Assembly (NCBI RefSeq): GCF_000002075.1
Contig: NW_004797280.1
Span: 2,022,592-2,086,591, forward strand
Length of the DNA stretch: 64,000 bases
Reading direction: 5' to 3'
From: Aplysia californica
Lineage: Eukaryota; Mollusca; Gastropoda; Aplysiida; Aplysiidae
Positions 1 to 11,800 of this stretch are shown here, piece after piece. The notes beneath the pieces were generated by a model. That model saw only the letters and a list, made by a program, of their open reading frames with translations, had not been told where the DNA came from and made no database searches. The position numbers and the translations under genes are program-made. Position 1 is the stretch's first letter. The number at the start of each line of letters is the position of its first letter.

Positions 1-30
1 CCCCCCCCCCCCCCCCCCCCTCCTTCCCCC
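1..30. repeat. Poly-C homopolymer at window edge
   Basis: Twenty C residues, then a short mixed run and five more C. It lies exactly at the left edge, so it may be a real homopolymer or a sequencing/assembly boundary. Nothing codes here. Confidence 0.7.
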
Positions 31-103
31 AAAGTCAAATTAGATCCGCATAAAACAGTTGATTTCCTTTGCACGTGAGGGATTTCACATTATTATTCTT
101 TCA

Positions 104-345
104 GCCACACCCCTGATCTTCTGGTTGGAAAGATCTACACCTTGCCTTCTCGGACAAGGGCGAAAAATCTCGGAGGGCCCGTGTGCAAGTTGCGCACGTT
201 AAAGATCCCTTGGTGGTATAAAATCGATAAGAGTAGGCTTCGGCCGCCACCTGGGCAAAATTCAAAATTTCCTACCAACTGAAAAAGTTTAATGTGTCCC
301 GCGCGCTCATATGACCTTATGCAGTTGCGAGCGCCGTAAAACACT
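104..345 (+). repeat. SINE family A, 3' part
   Basis: This matches by eye the 3' two-thirds of the fuller SINE at 13373-13895: the block beginning CAGCCACACCCCTGATCTTC, the CACCTGGGCAAAATTC block, and the tail GCTCATATGACCTTATGC followed by TAAAACACTTAC and an A-rich end. The tRNA-like head is absent, so this copy is 5' truncated. The class is inferred from the complete copy. Confidence 0.75.
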
Positions 346-1842
346 TACAAAAGCAAAAAAGCACTATTATTATGCTTGAGCCCTGGTAAGTATCGGCGAT
401 TGTTGTTGTTGTTGTTGGAAATGTTAGGCCCAGGCAACACAACACACTGACACTGAAGATTCAAGACGGCGGAGACGTAAATTATACACGAAGACACATG
501 ATTTTACTTTGAGGCTGAAATGCTTGCGTCTGGGGACCAGCGACGATGCAGTAAGAGTTTTTCAGCACTTGCAACAGAAATAAGGTGACATGAGTGCCGA
601 AGATTAGATATGTTACTAGAAATTAAGTAGCATATAAAGAAACGAAGGACAAGAGATAAGGACAAAAGATGTTTGATAGGAAAGAAGGAGCAAACCAGAC
701 CTCAACAGCTTCAGTCGAGCATCCTCCAAACACGCGCAACCGAAGGCCTATATCATGTAAGCCTACACTCTGGAACAACAAAAATAACAAATACAGCTGT
801 GGGTGCAAGCTTCGAAAACTGTTAAAGGTTTCTTTCATTTGTGAGTGATTTAAATTGCTTCCATGCGTTTAGTGATCCATGGGAAAGAAAAAATAAATTT
901 ATTTTGTTGCAATTACATAATTATATATTTTCTTAATCGGCGAAAGCGAGCAAGGAATCTCTTGAAGTTGGAAGAGGTGTACTTATTCCGGTTCCGTTTG
1001 CACTTTCGTTTTCTCATTGTGACTGTCTTGAGGCAGATCATGGAAAGCATGGGGCAGTAGCAGTTGCAATGTAGGCTACTACGAAACCAAAACAAAGACA
1101 AAGAACTAAAAAATGGACATTCAGCTCGAATGTTTTGTAGGACCAGTCACTAGTCTTACAGCATGTGCAAACAAACTCATAATAGGTAAATCTAGTCTAG
1201 ATTCTCTAGGTTAATTTTATTGATTAACTTTTAACTTTGAATTTTGAAGACTCGAGCCTCAGGCAAGTTATTGAATTGAGCCCCCCCTCTCAGAACTCCA
1301 GCTGGTCGGCATCAGTATGGTATATGAAAAGTGTTTTGTTTCCTATGGCTCCACCTGGTTGATGATTAAAGTTAAGGCTCCTAAAGTTGAAGTTGCATGA
1401 ATTGCTTGGCTTGTAGGCGTTGCCCCCCCCCCAAAAAAAAACCCAACAACAACAACAAACAAACCAAAAACAACAACAAAAAAACTGATGTTTTATTATT
1501 TTTTAAAAAGATCTAGATCTAGATTAGATCTAGAATCTAGTCTGGCCAGTCTCTCTGAGTCTGGTCACTTGCTTTTGCGAATTACTTTTGTGCATCATAA
1601 CGTTTACTGTTACAAAATTCTTTAGTCCAAATGACACTGCAAAATAAAGCAATCCACCCCTCCACACACAGTCACAATTCAAATGTGTAACACCACCACC
1701 TTTGGTCTTCTCCCTGTGCTATCAAAAGGACGTACATGCTACTCTAGACTTCCGAAATTGTGGAACTTACAACTTAGGCGACCATGGCAAGGTAGATCTT
1801 CAACTAAGGAGGCTCCAATCAAGCTTTCTTTTTTACTGAATA
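346..1842. other. Upstream non-coding stretch
   Basis: No exon could be supported here. A good donor-like sequence (CTG followed by GTAAGT) sits near 385, but its phase does not match the first recognised WDR6 exon. GATCTA-type palindromic hexamers occur around 1186-1200 and 1507-1545, and there is a C/A-rich low-complexity patch at 1424-1485. At 1683-1795 a short frame reads like the end of a non-LTR reverse transcriptase (a PKLWN-type motif), too short to classify. Confidence 0.4.
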
Positions 1843-2679
1843 CAGTCAAACTACAAGACGGAATCGCAAAGGAGCTAGAAAAAAATTCCGTCTTAGTAGA
1901 TATTTTCCGTCTTAGGCAGAGGAATTTAGGGGGAGATGGAAGGGGGTTTCAAAGGCCCAGCTGGTGTTATCAAGGGTCCTGTCGGCAAGCAATGGCAGTG
2001 GTCAAAACTTCACCTCTCAACTGCTATCCTGTCTGATAATGATATGCATCAGTCTTACTTATTACCACCAGTGCTTGCCTTTCATAGGACCACTGTTTGT
2101 CCTATTAAAAACAGAAATGTTTGAACATCTCCTTTGCTTCCACCCTTAGCTCTACCCACCGGTGAAACAATTACAATCACAAGCTCAGTCAACCAATGCC
2201 ACCCCTCACTGCCATGTAACAACGATTTAAGGAACTCTTTTCTTGGCTGGCCGTTCAATCAGGGCGGCAGGCATTGGTCAATTTAATTTCACACCTCTCT
2301 GGTTTCTGGCTACTCAGGAAAGTTTCCGTAGTGGCTCGCTACTGGAGTACTTTCACTGGCACTGGTGAGATTTCACACCCACACCATCCTGACAATCTTC
2401 ATCACTCAAGGCTCACATGATGGGGTAACATCTACCCCCAAATTGCACCCCTACTCCCCTTCCTCGCCCAGCGGCATGGCCATGGCATTAAGTTTAATGT
2501 CGGCGGAACCAAACTTGCAAATTTTTTCTTATAAATCGTTTCTACGTTGGACAGGTTTCCGTTTTATACAGAGGTAATTAAACAGAGGAATATATATATT
2601 ATGTATGAAGGGGGAAGCGGGGAGATTCCTTAAAGACAGGTTTTCGTTATACAGGTTTCCGTTAAGGCAGGTTCAACTG
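1843..2679 (-). mobile_element. TA-flanked DNA element, ~0.84 kb (Tc1/mariner-pogo-like, non-autonomous)
   Basis: The left end reads CAGTCAAACTACAAGACGG and the right end reads GGCAGGTTCAACTG, each next to TA. A second copy lies in opposite orientation at 40775-41653 and shares both ends and the interior, including a 70-codon open frame. TA target duplication with CAGT termini is typical of the Tc1/mariner-pogo group. No transposase is visible, so the copy is non-autonomous. The superfamily is inferred from the ends only. Confidence 0.7.
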
Positions 2680-2868
2680 TATACCTTGAGATACTGAATA
2701 CATTCTGATCATATTTTTTCTGACACTGATTTTATTTTTCTTGAACCATGATTTCATTTGAATTTTCTCAGGCTTGAATAGTATTTTTTTTAAGGGTATG
2801 ATGAAAAAAGTAGTCTTTAGGTCATGCTTACGTCATGTGTGAAAAATTTTTGTTTTTATCCTCCACAG

Positions 2869-5800
2869 GATGCGGCTCCGAGATCACCATTTTCAACTTG
2901 GCTTCTGAAAAATATGAAAACACTCAACAGATATTTGTAGGCTCTTCTGTTCATGGTCTTAGAGCAGGTGAGTCAAGAACAAATGGTGAGCATTAGGAAT
3001 TTATAGTATACTGAGGAGATTAATTTAATCTATTGTATTTCTAGATGCTTTGAATTAGCAGCATCTATGATGTAGCCTTAAGGTAATTCATAAATATCTC
3101 TGGGACACACAAAAAAGTGAGTTTGATTCCTGTGTAAAGAGGTTTTTTTAGAATGAATTAGATCTACATGTTGTATCTCCCTTTGTCTGCTGAAATTATA
3201 TCCCTTGTAGCTCGGGTTGGCCCTGACAGGCAGAGTCAAAGTTTGCTTCATAGATGATCTAAATTGTGTTAATGGGGAAGTAATACTTCTACTGCTATGT
3301 ATTTCTTTTTGTAATTTATTGTGTTGCACAAGACTGAGACAAAATATAATGTACAGATGTTTTAAATTAGTACAATCACCAAAATGCCAGTGTGGAGAGG
3401 CGGACCAAACAGTGGAACACATCCTTCTGCACTGCAAGACACACAGGGCCCTGAAACAGGAAACATGGCCATCCCCACTGACACTACAGGAGAAGCTATA
3501 CGGGCCGACAGATGAACGGAGCAGGATGGCCCAATATATATAACAAATACTGGACTTCAAGTGTGACGTGATGGAGAAGAAGGAGAAGAAGGAGGAGAAG
3601 AAGAAGATTATGTTGAAACTGTTATCTTTTTCTATCTTTTTCCTGCTGATGAACAGTTACTGGGTTGCCTATTCTCTCGGAATTTGTACCTTTGTACAAA
3701 CAGTGTTATTGGAAAATGTATTGAACAGCAATTTAATTTTCCCTGTATGATTTACATGGATACTCAGTTTTATACAAAATTCTCATACTTCTATAGAGGT
3801 ACTTGTAAATGTACTGCATCTCTGGATACGTAAAAATCTTTTTTTAGAGAGAATAAGGTAAGTAAATTTGGGTTTTTGTTTTGTTTTGTAAAATGCTCAA
3901 AACAGATTGTTCACATCGCACAGTGACAACCTTAATATTCACCCAGTAGTTCATTTCTCCCAAGGATGATACCTAATTTTGTTCTTTAGCTTTAAATAAT
4001 GTTTTATTTGTGGGGTAAAAAGTAATGTGACTACACTTATTGAACTTGATAAGATTTAGTGTAAGTCTGATTTTTATATTTGTATATTGTCGTTTAACAT
4101 TTTTTTTTTTTGGTTTCAGGCTTGTCATATGGAAATGAGCATAGTCTATGTGTTTTTGGAGCTAAACATGCTCGCATAGTTACCCTTTCAAACTGTGATA
4201 GTGAGGATAAGAAAAGTGACATCAATCTTGTATCTGATGTCTTTCATGCCGAGGACTGGATATGGGATGCTAGGTGGCTATGTGATCAAGACAAGAGTGA
4301 AAGGGTTAGTTATGCTCTTATTTTATAAGTACAGGTGGCTATCATAAGTATCCTATGTTGCCCTTTTTCTCTCTTTTTTTTTCTTGTACCCAATCCTATA
4401 CAATTGGGCTTATCTGGTAAATAAAACAAGGTCAGTCTGATCTGTTATTCATTTTCATCCATTTTATTCCATATTTGCAGGTGGTTTTGTTAGTTGTTTC
4501 TTAAATTTTGATTGAGGACTGGTAGGTTATTCAACTATCAACAAATATATTTGTGCTTGATTCTTCTGAATACACCAATTTGTCAATATTAGTAATTATC
4601 CTATCGTCCTCTCACCTCTGAGTCATTTTCTATCTCATCCCATAGAAGAACAGTAGGGCTCTTTTTTTTTTTATCACTGACAAATTATCGAAATATGTGC
4701 AGTCTCAGATTTACTGAAATTAGTTTTACAGTTAGCCAACCATACAAGGCCGCAGAAGAATGGGAACTTAACAATAGTGGTTTTGTCAATAAACTTTGCA
4801 CGTAAATTTGATATTTTGCTTATTTAAAGTGTGATATTAAAAAGAAATATTTCCTGGTTTTATTTTCAGGAGTCTGATGAGTATGGCACTGTTGCCTTAG
4901 CATTGGCTCATAATACTGTCGTTCACTGGAACTGGAAGGAGAACAAGGTGTCAAGGACAAGGCACTGCACAGAGAAATGTATACTGTATCCTTTATTTTG
5001 TTTTCACTGTACGCATCTACTAAACTCAATTAGTGTACATGCTCTAGAAGTTTATTATTTCCTACAGTCTTGAACAATGGTTTTTCAATCTGTTTTCAGT
5101 GATGGCACCATGACTCCTTTTGTGGTCTTTTCTGTGACTCCTGTTTTTTGGGGTTGTTTTTTTTTTAAATCTTTGTTTCTCTCTGGAATAGAACATTTCT
5201 TGAAAAAGATATTGTAAATATTGTATCTGCCTAAGCGTAGGGAACAATTCCAGATTTGTGCTGCACATTCCATGGGTCACATGAGGTCCTGTGTTGTTTT
5301 TTTTTCAAGCTCCTAATACAAGGATAGATGTGATGGAGAGCCTTGTATTCTTAAACACTTGAACACAATACTCTAGATCTCGTGTACATGGAGCGTGCAT
5401 AAAAAACTCTGGCAGTAGAAAGTAGAAGAAGACATTTGTACTTCTTCTGGGGCAAGCTGCTGTGACAAGGTTTTTAATTGATTTTTACCTTGAACTGAAG
5501 GAATTATTACCAGTAAAATTTTTAAGATAGGCTTAAAAACCCCCCAGCTGTCTTAGGAATTGGAATGACACTCGCCCATTTGACTCTTTGGAAAGCAACA
5601 GCTTGTTGAATTATGTTGTTATCAATTGCAGCATGGATTAGAACCAAGATTTGATTACTTTTGAAATTTTGCAGAGAAATGAAGAAAAAGTAAGGGCTCA
5701 TTTGAGTCTGGTGATGACATTAGGGTGAGGTGCTGCTTTCTCTTTTTTGGGGGGCTAAATTCTGACTGGAATCCGGTCTGTGTTCTTTTGTGATTAAAAT

Positions 5801-8800
5801 GATAAGAATGTCAGTACCCTTTGTAGTATGTTGTGGCTATGGTGTCTCTAAGAAAAAACATGTCTCACTGACTTAAATATGTCCTAGTATCATTTCAGCT
5901 GTGTTGAGTAAATTCATGTTTTTCAGAGATCTACATTCTGTGTATAATGCAGACCTTTGTATCTTTTTGTTGATTTTGAGTCGGTCGTGCAAGAATGTAT
6001 GAATGTTAGAACAAGTCAAATTTACATTTTTTAACTGCATTCAGATATTGTGCTCACTTTATTGGGGACTCCTGGAGTGATTTGGTTCTGGCTGCTGGCA
6101 CAGTCTTCAATAAAATAGTATTGTGGCCTGTGGGGAATTGTAATTCTCAGGACCTCGATGAGCCTGTGGATATTGTTCACACGCTCTCTGGCCACAAGGT
6201 ATGTTGCCCCTGAGAGGACTGAGGAGAAATAAATTTTTAAAAATAAATTTTATGCCCTTGGTGCAATGCTGAGGAAAGTCTTTGGTGTCATAGACATTGG
6301 TGTAATGCTGAAGCCAAAAGAAAAGTCTGCAAAGTGCATACATCCATGAGTAGAAATAAAGCTTTTAAATGCTCATAATGTTTCTAATTTTTCTCTGACT
6401 CAATTGGTCTCATTGGCCACAGCAGGGTCACATGTCAACTTAAACCTTGTCTTATTTTATCTGTTTCACTTAACCTCTTCACTGCTGAGTAGACGTGTGT
6501 TCTGGCTTGTATTCTCATATTGTTTAATCTGGTTGACAAAAGAAGTTTTAGTTGGTATAGTTACCGTTTGTGGTTTTTGCTTATTCTAAAACAATTCTCT
6601 GTGTTAAAATATTCCAAGAATTAACATTTTATCATGTCGGTACAGATGTTGATGGAAATTTTTCAGCAGTGAAGGGGTTAAGAAACATTCTCAATGCATT
6701 GGTCATCATCAAATATTGATGGATGAACTATTATTATTATCATCATCATCATCATCATCATCATTATTATTATTGTTATTATCAGTATTATTATTATTGG
6801 TGTTGAAAGCTGAATGAATGTTTTGCTTTTCTCCTTAGTGGCGAAAGTTCAGGCCACCATCTCTCCCCCTTTTTCCCTGTTAAAAAGAAAAAAGTAAATT
6901 AAAGAAATATGACAAAATCCCACATGGTAGTGCATCTTTATAGTGGACCTGTACTTTAAAAGAATTATTGACTCAATGAAATCTTCCCCAAAATTCCCCA
7001 AAAAGTGAAAATTTATAACTACATGAAATAAGTTTTCATAGCTGATTATTTCAATGAGTTTTTACAGACCATACTCTTTGCTGTTTATTATTTGCTAAGT
7101 TATTTATTACTTACTCACTTTTATTTGCTCTTTATTTATATTTTCTATTTCATTCACAGGGAGTTATTTTCTCTATCTCCTTCCATCCCAAACTGCGCAA
7201 AATTTGCTCAGCGTCTGATGATCGCAGTATTCGATTGTGGAAGTTGACATTTCAGTGCAATGACTTTTCCGCATTGAAGCCTTCTGATTGGAACACTATG
7301 GAGAGTACCCTCCTTCTGTGTCTATTTGGCCACTCGGCTCGTGTCTGGGATGTTGAGTTGATGACCACCTGCTTTGCTAGTGTTGGAGAGGTAAGATGAT
7401 GTGAACTGAGAGAAACGTTATAAATCTGGACCAAAATGTTTAACTGAACATAAATAATAGCCGTTTCAAGATACTTTGCAAGAACATTTATTTTGTGGCG
7501 CAACCATTCTTGTGGTCAGTTTTGTTTGAGTTACAGAGGGATACCTAAATGTATAATTGCTGTCCCAGTTCTGGGGAAAATCCAGAAGGATAAAAAGTCA
7601 TTAGAGATTGGTAGAAAAGATGTAAAAAGGCATATGGGCAGCATTTTCAAACAACTGCCAGACTGCTGATGGACATTTTGAACTAATTAAATATGAAAGA
7701 ATAAGTCATAACTAGCTGCCACTTTCTTTTTTCTTTCATTATTACAGATTTGTCTGTAATATGGTTGAATAGCTTGAATATTTTTTTGTGGGTTTGTTCT
7801 CAGGATGCCACCTGCAATGTGTGGGACTATGATGGAAACATTATCACCAAGTTCAAAGGACATCAGGTTGGTGTTTATTCGACAAAAACAAAATTCTGTC
7901 TGATGATGTTTTTCTTGAACCTTTTTTTGTTTTAACGAGTTACTTGCTGTGATGTTGTAGGATGTTTATAATTATTACAGGTTCTAAAGGTTACTGAGAG
8001 GAACTGAATCTTGTTGAAAAAGTTTTACATGTGATAATGTGTTGTCATGAGAATTAAATTTGCCTGAAAGATTGGCTATGTATCCTAACATTTTGTGGCA
8101 TAATTTATTTGTGCTTTTGATATGAGTTTTGAGCTTATACAATCATGTTGCTGTATGTGATGTGAGTCATTCTTTACACTCAAAAGTTGTGAGATCTATT
8201 TATTTTTCCCAATCTTATGCATGAAAGTGTTTTATCTTGAAAAGATGAAGAAGTGAAGGGGAAAGTACTATCTTTTCTTTTGCTGGGATACTTATCAGAA
8301 ATTTGTTTAATTTGTTTTATAAAATTTATATTCTTGACTGCTCTTTCGGTTTCAGGGTCGTAGTATATGGAGTTTGGCTGTCGGAGAAGATGAGAAAAAT
8401 CTGGTGAGGATTTTCAGTGGTGCATTTTTTTTTGTGTCTGCAGACTGAATGACTAGTGCCCAGTCCCTATGGTTCATTCTTTCATGTGTTAATAATGAAC
8501 AGTGAATAGTTTATTTTGTTTTATATATCCAGTGCCTTTTTTTTTATAAGGTTAGTTTCTTCTCTTTGAAGTGTGAGTATTTGTACAGTTTTACATTATT
8601 ATTTTACACTTGTCCTGTTATTAATGCACTAATTTCTTTTAAAGTGACCACTACCTTTTTGCTTCCTCTTTTTTCTACACAAGTTTCAATTGCCTTGTTT
8701 TTATAATTATGTACGTGTGTCTCTGGGGCCTGGTTTAATCTCTTTCATGTTGAAGCAGATGAAAAATTGAAGCTGCACATTGTGTGAGTTGTAGCACAAT

Positions 8801-11800
8801 GTGCCTGAGTATTGCTGTGTTCATATGTGACCCTGCTGGTCAAATCCATACTTCAGGTAGTATGATGATCACGTTATAAAGTCCTCTTATGCTCTCTGAG
8901 TTTGAACCTGTACCTGTTTCTTGAATAAAGTCAAGATTATATTTGCTTGAGGCATAGGATACCTTTGAGTCTTATTAAGATTTAAAAAATATCAGGGATA
9001 TGAGGCATAGTAAGATTTTGTGTGCTTCTGTAGAGATGGGTCTTAAAGGAGGCTGTATTACATTGTAATCTCAGTTCTTTTGTATTAATGCAACTTTTCA
9101 TTATGATTATGATTATTATTACTACTATTGTTATATTATTATTTTTAATACTAATAGTAATATCATTATTATTATTATTATTATTATTATTTGTTTTCTT
9201 GTTGAAATCTACCAGTTTACTGGAGGAGGAGATGGCAGTGTGCGCATGTGGTCACTGGAGCAGGGAAGGGACAAGCAGATGTCTCAAACAGTGTTGACAC
9301 TACCCTCATCAGCGGCACGTGTAAGTGGCTGTGTTTTCGGTGAATCATGTGTTCTCTCCATTAGGGATACTAAAAGGTTTTCTTGGAAAAACATTTGTCT
9401 CAGATCTATGATGGTTGCACTGCTCAAATGTTTTCAAGATGAAACTGACTGCTTTTGTAAAGTTTGTGTGTAAAGACTTTTTTGTATTGTTTAAAAATAC
9501 AGTCGAAATTGTCTAAGACAGCCACTCAATGTCGAGGAGAAAAACCGTCATCTTAAACAGGTGGATGTCTTACGTAGCGTCATTATAATGTGAAAAAAAT
9601 GCAAACAATGAAATTGGAAGTAAACGTTTGTACAGGTGATTGTGTTATGCATCTGGCCGTCAGAGCAGGTTTGATTGTATTATGCTCTTGGATGCAGTTT
9701 TTGTTCCCATTTTCTATGTTCCCATTTTCTATGTTCCCATTTTCTATGTTCCCATTTTCTATGTTTCAGTGTCATGGACAAGAAGACTTTCCAAGGAGTG
9801 TCACACTGTTGAACTACAACATGGTACTGGTCATGATGAACTCTGGGTACGTTGGTTCTTTCTACAGCTAAGACAAAGAATGTTGCAGAGACTCAGCTGG
9901 TACAGCAGAACATGACTATAGTGGCACCTGCTGCAGCGGGGCCTTTCCGGAATCTCCTTTTTTGGTCTATGTGAACTCACCTGTGCTTGTGTTTAACAGG
10001 GCAAGGAAAGGCCGGTACTTTGATACAGCAGGAGAGATCAAGTGAGCTCTAGCTGGGGGAAGGGTGTTGGGGGGGCTGTAGGTGGGCTCCAAACAGGCAG
10101 TCAGCGGCGTGGTGATTAGCCAATCCAGTGATGAGTGAGGTGTGACAGGTGGCAGAAAGAGATGATGCGGAGAGATGCGTTATGTGAGCCACTCCAAAAG
10201 TGATGTGCCATATAGCCCTAGGCCTAGGCTAGGCCAAAAAGACTAAAAGAAGAGGAGAGTGTATAGTGTGTGATTTTTCGGTAATTCCCCTTTGCATTCC
10301 TATAGCGGGAACTTGCCAAGAGCAGGATTTTTCTTCTGGAACTAAAAGTCCCGCTATAGCTATGTTCTACGGTATATAAAAACAGCAAGAATATGTAGCT
10401 TCTGAGCCACAGAAAGACAAGGACTGATCATGTCTAGTCTTTGTATTTTGCTTCTTTGAAAAGTTTATCTTCTTACTGACTCAATTGACCCTTTTTTGTT
10501 TTTTTCTTTTATTTATGGAGTTGGATTCAGACTGTTTTTTTCTTGTTCTATCATAAACAAAAAACAGTGTTCTGTTTCATTGGTAAGTCTTGTCAAGATT
10601 ATATCATAGAATTCTGAGTGAAATACACCTCTTTTTTTGTTGTAATTTTTATCATCACACTAAAAAAAGATCACACAGGAGCGTTTTCTGGACTTACTGG
10701 ACCTGATGCCATGTTATTTGCTAATGGTTTTTATAGATCCTGATGTTTCTAAGTCCATGACTAGGTTAATTATAAATTGTAGTGGTGCTTTTTTACTCTG
10801 GTGTCATCAGATTCTAGAATCTTTAGCAGATACTGAAAGACCATCTGTGCATTGAGTTTCTGTAATTAACCGTTTTTGTTCTTAAAAATTAAATGTGCTT
10901 GATTGTATTCCAGGTCTCTCTTGTGTTACCACATATCAGAGCAGCAGTTTTCCGAGCTATTGTCTGGTGCAGACTTCCACTCGTACAGTGTGGTGAGCCC
11001 ATGCCCCGATGGCAGGAGTCTTGCTGTGGGCAGTATCAGTGGAAAGTTGTGTGTTATCAAAGTACTAGGTGATTGCTCAGAGTTTATTTATTTGTTTTTG
11101 TTTGGGTTTTTTTATCCACTATATTGTTGCTGGATCTTACATTCATTTCTTTTTTTCTCTCAATTTCGTTTTGTTTTTATGTAGTGCTTTGTATGTGGAA
11201 CTTGTGGATATAGAGAAACTCAGTTTTTGATACTTAAACACATGTTTGTTATTTAGATGTCGGCCTTTGACTGTAATGTAGATGGAAAAGAGTTTCCAGA
11301 AAGCTTTTTTAGAGTACAATATTTTGAAAACAGTGATCCTAAAAAAAATTTCCAAAAAATGTAAAATAGATCAGTAAAATAGAGGGCATTCCCCAGACAG
11401 TTACGAATTTTTCAGTGCGCTCAATAATTTTGTTCTAGACATTTATTGATAACTTGGAACAAGAGGCAATGATGTTTGATCTGATATACTATTGTCTACC
11501 ATCTATGGTAACTTTGGAGGCATACAATTCTTGTAAGACTGATAGAAGGCTGCATACTCTTCAATTGTTGTCTACTGACCTTGTCGTGAATGCTGTGTCA
11601 GTTTCATAAATTGGAGCAGACATATCCTGTTGGTGTAAAATTCATATGAACACATTTTTTGCTTTCAATCTTTCCCACTGCTGCAGAGTCTGGTGAGACT
11701 GTTAGTTGTGAAAAGACTGTGTTTTCTGGTAAGGTTCTGGGCATAACATGGATAGATGTGGATTGTCTGGTGATATCGGGACCTCTGGGCTACTGTGTGA

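Noticed and set aside
484-552. Candidate first WDR6 exon with MLASG-like reading ending before GTAAGA
   Set aside because: The phase would fit, but the peptide (rich in Arg and Ser) does not resemble the WDR6 N-terminus, and the region lacks other support.
3078-3560. 160-codon minus frame
   Set aside because: It is the antisense shadow of the LINE fragment and a SINE; the + strand reading explains the sequence better.
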